DNA of 64,000 bases. Source: Phyllostachys edulis. Lineage: Eukaryota; Streptophyta; Magnoliopsida; Poales; Poaceae. The notes beneath the pieces are model-generated. The model ran no database searches and had not been told where the DNA came from. It saw only the letters and a program-made list of their open reading frames with translations. Location of the stretch: the NCBI GenBank assembly GCA_036346405.1, contig CM070554.1:43361058-43425057 (forward strand). Direction: 5' to 3'. Below, one piece after another: positions 1 to 10,450 of this stretch. The position numbers and the translations under genes were made by a program. The first letter of the stretch is position 1; every line of letters begins with the position of its first letter.

Positions 1-985
1 TGTTTTGTTTTTAATTTGAGCAAAAGGAGCCATGAAGATTATCCATGAAGACTGTACAAGTATTACACCAAGCCATATTATGTGAAGAAGCATGTTCAAT
101 CATGGCAAAACATGTATATCAAAGCTAAGGCCAAAATAGCAATAATCTGAGATTAAATGAATTGATAGCATGACAAGATGCTCAAGATCATAGTTTAACT
201 AAAGGTATCCAAAAATGAGTCAGGTCATGTCTATAAGCAAAATGGAGCCCAGAAACAGCAAATGAGTCAATTTTGAGCATTATGAGTTCAATTTTGAATC
301 AATTTGTTCACGCATTTAGAATTTAGCACTTTGACCATTTTGCTGAAAATGATTGGTTTTATCTTAGTAAAGTAAGTACTGGACTAGGAGCCATCCACAA
401 CTGCCTCCTAAGCTTCAACCAATTACCAATTTGTTTTCCTAGCATTGTGCTATATCTCAAGCCTCACTACAACTATCCCAAGAAACAAAAGCTTAAGAGA
501 GTGGTCTAGGTCATCCAAAACTCCCCCCGAGTTAATGCCTAGTGCAGTGGCAAGCTATCTCATGAGAAAGAATTGGTGAGATCAGTTTTTTCACACAAAA
601 AAGATCATTTTTCATTTGCTTGACTTAAGAATTATCATAGCTCAGTTTGAAACTCAGAATAAGTTCAAGACTCAATGAAACCTATATGACATGGCATGAA
701 TCATGAGAGGATCACTACAGCAAAACTAGTCACAAGATCCAACAAGTCATGTTTTGATTCAATTTTCTCACAGATAATAAAGCTAGCATGGCAAAAGCTA
801 AGCTATACAAGAAAAACCATAAAAGAAGTCTAGTAGACTAGCACAAGACATGGCAGGGTATAAAGCATGAAATCAAGTCATACAAGGATAATAATCAAAG
901 CTCCATGGATTTATATTACAATGCAAGATGCTGAATTTTAAAATGCATTATGATACAAATGAATGCAAAAAGAGCAAACTCCCCC
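1..985 (-). other. Sirevirus 3' noncoding tail with candidate polypurine tracts
   Basis: No ORF with recognisable homology lies downstream of the pol stop. On the minus strand there are several purine-rich runs, for example near 523-540 (reverse complement of actccccccgag) and 968-980 (reverse complement of aactccccctc). Multiple polypurine tracts ahead of the 3' LTR are a reported Sirevirus feature. I see no envelope-like ORF and no LTR start, so the 3' LTR should lie left of base 1. Confidence 0.55.
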
Positions 986-2565
986 TCAAAGCAGGCCAAG
1001 AGAACTAATAACCCCCAACTCTCCCCGCAAAGAAGCAAAATGAGAAGAATCAAGAGCTTTAGTGAAAATATCCGCAACCTGCTGCTCGGACTCTACAAAG
1101 TAAAGCACAACATCACCCTTCTTAACATGGTCTCTAAGGAAATGATATCTAACGTCAATGTGCTTAGTCCTAGAATGCTGCACTGGGTTTTTGGCAATAT
1201 TTATGGCACTAGTGTTGTCACAGAAAAGAGGAACACTATCCATAGACAACCCATAGTCCCGAAGAGTAGATAAGATCCAGAGAACCTGAGAGCAACTACT
1301 GGCTGCAGCTACATACTCGACCTCGGCAATGGACTGTGCAACAGAGGACTGTTTCCTAGATGACCAAGAGATAAGAGATGTGCCTAAGAAATGACAAGTG
1401 TCAAGTACTCTTCCTATCCACTCTACACCGCAAAATCAGATCGTAAAAAGCCCTAATAGAGAGAGCGTAAGAAGAAGAATACCAAAGTCCAAAGTCAAGA
1501 GTGTCCTGGAGGTACCTGAATATGCGACGCACAGCTTCACGATGAGAGGCTCGAGGAAGCTCGAATCGAGCGCATGCACACACAAAGAAATCAGTATGTC
1601 CGCCTCGACGCCGTGAGGTAGAGAAGAGAGCCAATCATGTTACGGTACTCCTTCTGGTCTACGGGCTCTCCATCTTCATCAGGGTCCAGCACGGTGGTTG
1701 TGGCAATGGGAGTAGACATTGGCCTACTGCTTCCCATGTCAAAGAGACAAAGAAGGTCCTCTGTATACTTACTTTGATGAATGAAGGTGCCTTCTTTCAG
1801 TTGCTTGACTTGAAGCCCAAGGAAGAAGGTCAATTCGCCCATCATTCTCATCTTGAACTCCCTGCTCATCGAATCTGAAAATCTAGACACCAAAGCATGA
1901 GAAGAACCACCGAATATAATGTCATCCACATAAATCTGAACCAACAAAAAGTCACTGCCATGCCTGAGAGTGAACAAGGTTTTATCAACCAATCCTATTT
2001 TGAAATCATTTTTAAGCAAAAAACTCTTAAGCCTATCATACCAAACTCTAGGGGCTTGCTTCAATCCATACAAGGCTTTGGAGAGTTTAAAAACATGGTT
2101 TGGGAACTTGGGATTTTTAAAACCAGGAGGTTGCTTGACAAATACCTCTTCTTCTATGAAACCATTCAGGAAAACACTTTTGACATCCATTTGAAATAGC
2201 TAGAAGCCCTTGGATGCCACAAATGCAAGCAAAATGCGAATGGCTTCTAATCTAGTTACAGGAGCAAAGGTCTCCTCAAAATCTAAGCCCTCTACTTGGG
2301 AATACCCTTGAGCTACAAATCTAGCCTTATTGCGAACTACCAACCCATCTTCACTTTGCTTATTTTTGAAAACCCATTTTGTTCCAATTACATTATGATT
2401 AGGTGGAGGTTCAACTAAGGTCCAAACTTTGTTTCTTTCAAAATTTTCAAGTTCTTCATGCATGGCATTGACCCAAGAGACATCAGAAAGAGCATGGGTG
2501 ACATCTCGGGGTTCAAAAGAAGCAACAAAAGCAGAATGTGCATGAGAATCAAGAGAAATGAACAT
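986..2565 (-). pseudogene. copia reverse transcriptase and RNase H (Sirevirus pol C-terminus)
   Basis: Minus-strand segments 2565-2200, 2190-1591, 1634-1401 and 1249-986 together give the copia RT and RNase H. RT begins near 2490 with the VNAMHEELENFERNKVW region, followed by KNKARFVAQGYSQ, MDVKSVFLNG, SKALYGLKQAPR and the intact catalytic motif YVDDIIFGG (about 1905-1930). RNase H ends with FCDNTSAINIAKNP, the H-x-R-x-KHIDVRYHFLRD region and VADIFTKAL. A TAG stop at 2202-2200 interrupts the frame between KGF and the MDVK motif, and the RT/RNase H junction near 1600 is frameshifted. The RNase H acidic centre is altered (FYDLILRC where related elements carry an FSDAD-like motif). The enzyme would make and process cDNA in cytoplasmic particles; this copy is inactive. 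Confidence 0.9.
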
Positions 2566-2619
2566 GGAGCGAGTGACTCGCTCATGTAGATCCCCAATAA
2601 TCTACTCAGGTGGATGCTG

Positions 2620-4158
2620 TCACTGAATGCGAAGAGGGGCTCCTGGTGCAGAAGTGGCCTCTACCTCATGGTCTGTGGAGGTAGGAACAGAGCCACTCTG
2701 ATCGTCGGTGAAGGTGGGAAGAGGCTGCTCATCTGAAGCTGGAGTAGTAGAAGCAGGCTCTCCAACCATGTCAAAACGAACTTGAGGATGGATTGGGCCC
2801 TCATCCTCAGAGTCATCATCAACGAAGATGCTCTCAGAAACCTTTGTACCTGCATCATCGGGTCTAGTACCAGGACTAGCCTCATAAAAAGTGACTTCAC
2901 AAGTCTCAACAACTTTGTTAGTATCAAAATTAAATACACGATAGCCACGAGAATGAGCAGGATATCCAAGCAATATGCCATCAGAACATCTAGATTCAAA
3001 TTTATCAAGGTTGCCATGTTTAAGAATGAAGCACTTGCAACCAAAAATCTTGAAATGAGAAACTTTGGGCTTATGACCAAATCTAAGCTCATAAGAAGTC
3101 TTGCCAATAACAGATCTCAAGAAAACCCTATTAGAGATATAACAAGTAGTAGAGATCACCTCAGCCCGAAACCTCCTAGGTGTGGAATGCTCATCTAGCA
3201 TGGTCCTGGCCATCTCTACAAGGGTCCTATTCTTCCTCTCTACAACACCATTCTGCTGGGGAACTCTAGGTAAAGAAAACCGGTGCTCTAGCTCCCTATC
3301 AGAACAAAAGGTGGCAAAGGAAGAATTCTTAAATTCTGTCCCATTGTCACTCCTAATGGCTCTCAAAGCTCCAGGAAGCTCAATAGCAAGTCTAAGGACC
3401 AACTCTCTAAAGAAGCCAAATGCCTCGTCCTTAGAAACCAGAAAATAAACCCATGAATACCTGGAGTAATCATCCACAATCACAAGCGCATACCATTTCC
3501 CACCTGCAGACTGGACTCTAGAAGGGCCAACTGTGCCTAAGTGCAAGAGCTGACCAGATCCATCTATCATCACTAAGGTAAGAGGTGGATGAGAAGCAGA
3601 AACCATCTTACCATGTCTACAGGGTGTGCACACAAGGTCTCTAACAGCCTTCAGCCTAGGCAAACCTCTAATCAAATGCTTACTACTGACTCTAGTCAAG
3701 TGGTCGAAGCCTATGTGACCAAGCCTACGATGCCACAACACTAGATCATGGGAGTCAGAAGCTACAAGACACCTAGGGCTAGAAGCTGAAAAGAAGCTGA
3801 AATCAGCACAAAAGATCCTCTCAAACCTAGAGATCTCAAAGACAAGCTCACCCGAGGAATCTAGAACTCTACACTCACCACTCTTGAATCTCACCTCTAG
3901 ACTCTCATCAAGAAGCTGGGAAACAGATAAAAGATTATACCTCAACTTACTTACCAAAGCGACGTCCTTGAGCATGAACTTGTTGTTGATGCGCACCGTG
4001 CCCTTGGCTGTCACGGTCCCGGTAGAAGCATCCCCAAATGTGATTAATTCATTCCTGGATGCACGTGTGAGGGAGGAGAACCATCTAGAATCTCCAGTCA
4101 TGTGTTGAGAACACCTGGAGTCAACAAGCCATATGTCCTCCTTCCTCGCACGATGGAC
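2620..4158 (-). pseudogene. copia protease tail and integrase
   Basis: The frame opens after a TAG stop at 4161-4159, where related elements have Trp. It starts with the protease active-site region, which here reads D-S-R-C-S-Q-H-M-T-G; retropepsins need D-S/T-G, so the catalytic glycine is replaced by arginine. GAG-pre-integrase follows, then the zinc-binding H-H-C-C module (WHRRLGHIGF ... CTPCRHGK, about residues 125-170) and the D-D-E core: IVDDYSRYSW, IRSDNGTEF and the glutamate in NGVVERKNRTL. The C-terminal half has the usual GYPAHSRGYRVFN motif and an acidic linker toward RT. Integrase inserts cDNA into the genome; the triad looks intact but the polyprotein is broken on both sides. Confidence 0.9.
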
Positions 4159-4272
4159 CTACAAAGCACGAACAGAAACATCGTGCCTCAAGATCAAGTT
4201 AGTGATAAAAGACTTGGGAATCCAGTACTGAGTCACACGATGCTTGGGCAAAGCAGTAGAAGCAGTAGTAAA

Positions 4273-6069
4273 TTAGTTAGGAGCAAAATCATAAGAATGC
4301 ACACGAGAACCACCTAGACCTCTCCGAATCGACCTACCAAAAGGTCGGTACTCCCCTTGTCTAGGTGCTACCCGTGGTCTCTCCTCACGATACCCTAACC
4401 CAAAGTGCTGCCTAGAGCCACCAAAGGAGTCATCTACAAACCTAGGCCTATGTCTAGCAGGAAAGACAGACTGCCTAGCTCTAGAGACTACAGCAGGTGA
4501 AGGAACTCCTCTAATGGACCTCAAGGCACTCATCCTCTCCTTCCTCTCAATCTTGGCTCTACGGAAGCAGAACTCAACAATGTGGCCATCCTTCTTGCAG
4601 AAGGTGCAATGGTACTTGACCTTTTGAGGGGTTTGACCTGATGAAGTAGAAGCACCTATCTTGCTAGAAGGAGTTTGGGCAAAACCAGCAGATTTAAAGA
4701 CTATCTTGGATGGCTTAGGGGGTTCTACCTCAAACATACCACTCTCAACAGCCCTTACAACCTTAGGTGAGTGATTCTTGGAATGCTCTAGGGAATTAAA
4801 TCCTAGGCCACTATTGTTCACACTCACCTTAGATTTGTCTAGAATCATGTTGAGATTCTTCTTCCTACCAGTAAATCTCTCAAGAGTCCTGTTAAGGTAG
4901 TCATTTTGTTTGGCTAGCTCATTACATGAGGCACACTTATTTGACTTGCTAGCCCTATCAGACTTTTCCTTATAGTGAGCTACCTCAGCTTTCAAAGACT
5001 CACAAGACACATAATAGTTATCTCTAATCCTATCCAACTGCTCTTTGAACTTAACTCTAAATGCTTCTTGTATCTTATCTACATTATGCCCAACTTCAAT
5101 ACAAAGAGCACAAGAAATAGAATCAACAACTTTCTTGGAAACAGTCATGGACATGGATTGTTCAATTTTAGCCTTTTCTTCTAGTGTCTTGTTTAAAGCA
5201 TCATTCTTAATTGTGAGTTTAATACAGTTTTCACATGAAGCAGTTTTAGAATAAAGAATCATTTCAGTCATCTCCTTCATTTTAATCCTACTATCCTCAA
5301 AATGAGAACACATGTGACTAGCATCAAATTTCTGCAATTCTTCTATAGCGCTATTCAATTTCAATTCAAGTAAAGCACAATTTGAACAGGGTAAAAGAAT
5401 AGCATCTACAGCAGTCACATCAAGAGCAATGGCATTCATGCAAGCAGGACTAGACTTGAGAGTTTCTAGTTCATCAAAAGCATCTTTCAGTTGATTAGCA
5501 ATAGAGGAATGAGCAGATTTTAGATTTGCTAGTTCATTAAGCAAGCTAGAGCAAGAATCACAATCATCAGCAGGATTAATGGATTTGAGCCTATCAACTT
5601 CTAGATTCAAGTCATTAATCATGTCATCCTGTTTCCTAATCATTTTTTCTTGCTTATTCAGTCTTTTTTCAGCATGGACTAAAGCACGTTTCATATTAGC
5701 AAGTGAAGAACGTACCTCATCGGGATCGCTGAAAAGGTCATCGTCGTTGGAGGAGTCGACGTCATGGTTGTCCCTAGCCATGAAACACATGCCGGTGAAG
5801 TCCTGAGCCTTCTTCTTGCCATGAGAGTCATCGTCGTCATCCTCCGTCTCCGAGTCCACATCACTCATGTCAACACTCTCAAGAGCGGCAAGGACTTGGC
5901 TGATGAACTTGCGATAGTTGGGCTTCTTGCCTTTCGTGTCTTTGGCTTGAGGACGCCTCCGAGAGTCCTTCTCCATCTTGCCCTTCAGCTTGGGGCACTT
6001 GGAGCGAATGTGGTTCGGCTCACCACACTCAAAGCAAGTGACAGGGCCACCTCTCTGCCTGTTCCTCAC
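4273..6069 (-). pseudogene. Sirevirus gag C-terminal region with two zinc knuckles and coiled coil
   Basis: This 598-codon open frame starts just before a nucleocapsid CCHC knuckle (CFECGEPNHIRSKC) and ends in a basic, Arg/Gly-rich tail. Between them lies a long Lys/Glu/Asp/Leu-rich stretch (about residues 90-420) with spaced Cys pairs (C-x2-C repeated), predicted by eye to be coiled coil. A second CCHC-type knuckle, CTFCKKDGHIVEFC, lies near residue 490. Long gag extensions of this kind are typical of Sirevirus-like copia elements. The frame has no stop over its length, better preserved than the rest of the element. The true N-terminus is upstream (6840), separated by a frameshift. Confidence 0.85.
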
Positions 6070-6342
6070 CTTGTTGTAAACTCTCGAGAATTTGGTGGAT
6101 AGGAAGGCTAAATCATCCTCAGTAGCCTCTCTAGCTGCTCATCGCTCAAGGAATGTAAAGCGGACAAAGAAAAACCAGATGAGCCAAAATCAAAAGAATC
6201 AGACGAGATACCTTTAGATGGGTCGACTACTCTGTCTTGGGGAGATGCGAGATAAAGTCAATCTCATGCGTCTTCAACCTCAAGTAGAGCTTATCCATGG
6301 TAAGCTCACTCATGACAGTGTTGTCATTGATGGATGTGATCT

Positions 6343-6840
6343 TCATACCCCGACCTTCGCATCAAGAGCATCCAAAAGCTGGCGTGCGTTCTTAGACTCA
6401 GTGAAAACAAGATCAACAGTGCGAAGATCATGAAGAATCTTGGAGAACCTCCCCCACAACTCATCTAAAGACTCACCAGGCCTTTGCTCAATCTTGGAGT
6501 ATTCTTTCTTGAGCTGGTTCTGTCTCACTTCCTTGGTCACAGTAGAACCCTCGTGGTAATCACAGAGAGTCCTCCAGATCTCGTGAGCAGACCTCAAATG
6601 AGCCACGCGCTTAAACTCAGATCGACTAAGGCCTTGGATCAAGAAGTTGCGAGCTTTGCTATTAGCCTCAATGTCTGGAGTGATCACATCGTCATCGGCC
6701 GGCACGACATAAGGATTTTTGACCTTAAGCCAAATAGCATGCCCTTGAGCCTCGATGTAAGCATGCATGCATGCCTTCTAGTAAGCAAAATCAACTCCAT
6801 CGAAAACAGGTGGTTTCGTTGAATACTTGTCAGTCGCCAT
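6343..6840 (-). pseudogene. copia gag N-terminal (UBN2-type) domain
   Basis: The natural start is probably the ATG at 6840-6838, which opens MATDKYSTKPPVFDGVDFAY; the next codon (6780-6778) is TAG where related gags have Trp. The frame reopens at 6768 and shows the gag polypeptide (UBN2) features: VRQNQLKKEYSKIEQRPGESL and SKILHDLRTV. At about 6345 the frame is lost; the expected continuation lies in another frame toward 6070. Gag would form the virus-like particle. The single-base Trp-to-stop change and the frameshift show the copy is dead. Confidence 0.85.
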
Positions 6841-6882
6841 GGCTCCAAAGACCGGTTAAGATCTATGAGAAAAGCTAACCGG

Positions 6883-6894
6883 GCTCTGATACCA
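6883..6894 (-). other. primer-binding site for initiator tRNA-Met
   Basis: The reverse complement reads TGGTATCAGAGC, the standard plant initiator-methionine tRNA primer site. It starts two bases inside the LTR edge at 6897. This fixes the element's orientation (minus) and its 5' LTR boundary. Confidence 0.93.
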
Positions 6895-6896
6895 CT

Positions 6897-8617
6897 TGTA
6901 GGACTGGAAAGGCAACTAGAGGGGGGGTGAATAGGAGCTTGCCTAATTTTTACCTCGTTCAGATTCAACACCAAATTCACCCCAATAGCTATAAGAGCTA
7001 TGAGGATCAACAGCAGAAGACTTGTGTTGAACTTGAACCAAAATCCCCAAAGCAAGGAACCAACAGCACCAAACCCTAACAGGGCGGTCAGACCGGCGTG
7101 TAATGGGCGGTTTGACTGGGATGCGGTCTGACCGGTGTGTAAAAATCAGTCTGACCGATCCTGACTAGAAGCACTGTTGACTGCCCGAAACCAAAACGAA
7201 AATCGGTCTAACTTTTGATCTACACGACTAAACTTGACCAAATTTGGAACACACCTTCCTAAGGATATTAGGAACCTATTCCAAGAAGAGATTGAATAGA
7301 TCCACGTCAAAGTTTCGACCTTTTTTCATTTTACCGAAGGAAGGTTAAAAAACCGGGCAAAAACGAAAACCTGATCTAAACCTTGCTCGTGGGAGATTGA
7401 TGATCTAGGTGATCTTAGATGTGTTTCCACATGTCACAGCAAGATAGAAGAGGGCACGAAACCAACCAAAAAGCACTAGATCAAATAAACCTCCAAAATC
7501 TCAAATATAGAGTAAGAACGCAAAAGAGACTCATCTTTGGGAATCATCCATAGATTGGTCTGAGGTTGAGAGGGTTTACAGCCACTCCATCCATGGAGGA
7601 CAAAGCTCAATCCATGAGCACACAACTCAACACATCTCCCTAGAGCCCTAAGCCTCTCCTCTTTCTCCCTAAGCCCTAAGACAAACAAGAGTTTACAAAT
7701 GAAGAGCTTGGTTGCTGCCTAACAGCACCCTTCCTATTTATATGAGGCCTAGAGCTTCTAGAAGACAAACCCTAATGGGCTCCCGTTAAGGCCCAATACA
7801 AACAGGTCACACACGCACGTATTTTAAAGCACCGTCTTCATCTCCACTTGACCTAAACCGCTTCTCCAAGCGCCGAGAGTCACAAAGGCGGTATTTGGTG
7901 AAATTACCAAAATACCCCTTCTCGATCCTTCTCCATGGACCGAGTCCAATCTTGTCAAGCAATCGCCGCTTCCGCCACGTAGGTTGATCAACGGCTCTCA
8001 TCATGTCGACAAGTCTCTCCGTCCGGATCCCACCGAACCTCCATGGCACTTGCACCACCCCGCGCCGCTTGATCCAACCAACAGACCGAATCGCCCATTC
8101 GGTCATCTTCATCCATTCTGTGCCATGCTTGAGTCACTCGACCTCACCCAGCATCCATGATCGTTCTGGACCTCAACTCTCTAAGCTTAGTCCCGATCCT
8201 CCTCGCCATTGACCGTCGCTGACCTCCAAGCCACCTGCACAGCAATAGACAAGCAAACAAGAATCCGGGAACAAGTTCTTTACAACTTGACCCACGTTAG
8301 CCAAAACATGCAATATGCAACACATATGCATTATCAAACAAGGATACGAGTAATCCCAAAATCAGTTCACAACTAGCATCTACAATCAGCACAAAAACTG
8401 GTCAGATCACCATTCTGGCCGGTATGACCGCCCATGGGACTTAGGCAGAAAGACAATTGAGGTATGGCCGGTCTGACCACCCAAAATGCCAGTCTGACGG
8501 CCAATGACCTGATAGTTCAGAAACTTTGTCGAAAACGCTTGAAACTTCAAACCAAAAGCAACATTGCGAATTGTTTCATCATCCTAATATCATGGGCATA
8601 TCCCCATGATATCCACA
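6897..8617 (-). repeat. 5' LTR of the Sirevirus-like element
   Basis: On the plus strand the LTR starts TGTAGGACTGG beside the primer site and ends ATATCCACA at 8617, giving 1721 bp bounded by TG...CA on either strand. The right edge is supported because the Tat gypsy RT frame resumes immediately after it. The LTR interior holds the motif ggtctgaccg and variants several times (7083-7150, 8400-8500). ORFs inside it are not genes. Confidence 0.85.
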
Positions 8618-8618
8618 G

Positions 8619-9470
8619 AGATACTAAGATCGAGGCACTTGTAGGGTACTTCTTAAGCTCTTAAAAGGCACCGTTTGCTTCTTTAGTCCACTCGAAACTC
8701 TCATGTTTCTGAAGAACCTTAAAGAAAGGTAGTCCTTTTTTATATAACTTTGCTATGAAATGACTTAGCACTGCCATATAGCCAATTAGTTTTTGGATCT
8801 CCTTCTTTGTGGTCGGAGGGCGTATCTGGTCGATGGTCGATATCTTTGCTGGGTTTGCTTCATTTCCTCTAGCCGAAACTAGGAACCCAAGAAGCTTTCT
8901 AGAAGAAACTCTGAACACACACTTCTCTTGATTTAACTTAAGGTTATGCCTTCTTAAGTTATTGAAAGTCTCGTGTAGGTCGGAAATGTGGTCGCCAGCA
9001 TTGATACTTTTCACAACCAAGTCATCAACGTAGGCTTCTAAATTTTGACCTATCTGAGGATTAAAGGTCTTTTGCTTTAACCTCTGAAAAGTTGCACCAG
9101 CGTTCTTGAGTCCAAATGGCATCTTAACATAACAGTAAGCGCCATATGGGGTGATGAAGGAAGTTTTCTCTTCATCATCTTTACTCATATTGATCTGGTG
9201 GTACACTGAATAGGCATCTAAAAAACTTAACAACTCACACCCGGAAGTAGAGTCAACAAGTTGATCGATACGTGGAAGGGGAAAATCATCCTTTCGGCAA
9301 ACTTTATTAACGTCTGTAAAGTCAATACACATTCGCCATTTCCCATTGCTTTTTCTAACCATTATAGGGTTGGCGAGCCACTCTGGTGGTCGAATTCACG
9401 AATGAGTCCAGGCTCAAGAAGCTTGTCGATCTTCCGACTAGATTGCCTCCTTCTGATCAGGTACGAAGTG
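8619..9470 (-). pseudogene. Ty3/gypsy reverse transcriptase, C-terminus cut by insertion
   Basis: The main open segment is 9362-8661. RT motifs in order are MVRKSNGKWRMCIDFTDVNK, FPLPRIDQLVDS, FLDAYSVYHQI, PFGLKNAGATFQ, the catalytic AYVDDLVVKS (all acidic residues present), and LGFLVSARG followed by the connection region. A TAA stop at 8663-8661 sits within the usual AF-x-ELKKY segment; coding similarity continues in frame past it to about 8619, then changes to Sirevirus LTR. Upstream of 9362 the RT N-terminus is recognisable but stop-containing. The catalytic core looks intact; the copy cannot make a full pol. Confidence 0.9.
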
Positions 9471-9613
9471 TCTTAGCTTCTGCTTTACCGTTTTTTGTCA
9501 GGCTAGAGAGCTAGTCTATGCTCGATCACCTCCCTAGGGTCTCCGGGCATGTTGGACGCCTACTAGACGAATACGTCTAGGTTTGCTCGGAGGAATGAGA
9601 CGAGCGACTCTTC

Positions 9614-10153
9614 CTATTTAAGGTGGAGTTCTACCATGACTAGTACCTTTTGGGTAGGTGCTTTAGCATTTCCTAGCCCAGACAGCATTTTGGTGCTTTT
9701 CGGAGAAGCATCTTTGTCGAGTGGGACCTTTTTTGTTTGGTCGAAAGTCATTGGTGCCATCTTTGGTCTTGAGTGCTTGACCTGCATGGTAGGCGGATTA
9801 GTTTTCCTGGTCGGAAGTTCATCGACCAGTTCTAAGGATTTCCGATCACATTCATAAGCCATGTTTCGATCTCCTTGAACCGTGATGACTCCTTTCAGTC
9901 CTAGCATTTTTAAACTCTAATAACTGTACTGTGTGGCTATTAGAAATTTTGCCAATGCTAGACGACCGAGGATTCCATTGTATGTGGTTTTAAAATCCAC
10001 CACGTCAAATAGAATCTTCTCTGTTCGAAAGTTGTCAGGTCTTCCGAACGTAATCGGTAGGGATAATTGCCCTATCGGTTTAGCGGTAGAACCAAGAACT
10101 ATGCCATAGAAGGTATATTTCACAGGTTTTACATTCGACCTAGGAATTTGCAT
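9614..10153 (-). pseudogene. Ty3/gypsy protease-region fragments (Tat type)
   Basis: Two minus-strand frames, 10153-9917 and 9907-9614, are halves of one domain. The first contains LFDVVDFKTTYNGILGR and ends ALAKFLIATQYSY; the second begins MLGLKGVITVQGD. In Tat-lineage polyproteins these two stretches are contiguous, downstream of the aspartic protease. A stop near 9915 separates them here. I do not see a clear D-S/T-G catalytic motif in the readable part. Confidence 0.7.
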
Positions 10154-10450
10154 TTCTTCCTATGCTCCCGTAAATAAAATGTTTAAAGAGTTATCTCCAT
10201 CTATTAAGACTCGGTTAACTTTACAATTGTTAATAGTAGGTTCAACTACAATAGGGAACCTACCTGGTCAAGTCAACGGGATGGGGTAGTCCTCTTTGCT
10301 GAAGGAGATAGTTGTCTCCGATCACCTAGATGGCTTGATGTCGATCGGAGACTCGGCGAGGTTCACTTCCCGCTACACAACTTTCAGATGGTGCCTTGAG
10401 TCGTACTAAGAAGATCATCCGAAGATTATATCCACAATGTGTTGCGCATC

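Larger units (their letters stand above)
1..8617 (-). mobile_element. Sirevirus-like Ty1/copia retrotransposon, 3' LTR outside window
   Basis: Read on the minus strand, the order is LTR (8617-6897), primer-binding site, gag, protease, integrase, reverse transcriptase, RNase H, then a long noncoding tail running off the left edge. Protease-integrase before RT is the copia order. A gag extended by a long charged, coiled-coil-like region with two zinc knuckles, and a long 3' noncoding region with several purine tracts, fit the Sirevirus lineage; that lineage call is family knowledge plus inference. The coding region has at least four stops or frameshifts, so the copy cannot act alone. It was inserted into a Tat-lineage gypsy element, whose RT frame ends in LTR sequence at 8617/8618. 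The second target-site copy cannot be seen. Confidence 0.88.
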
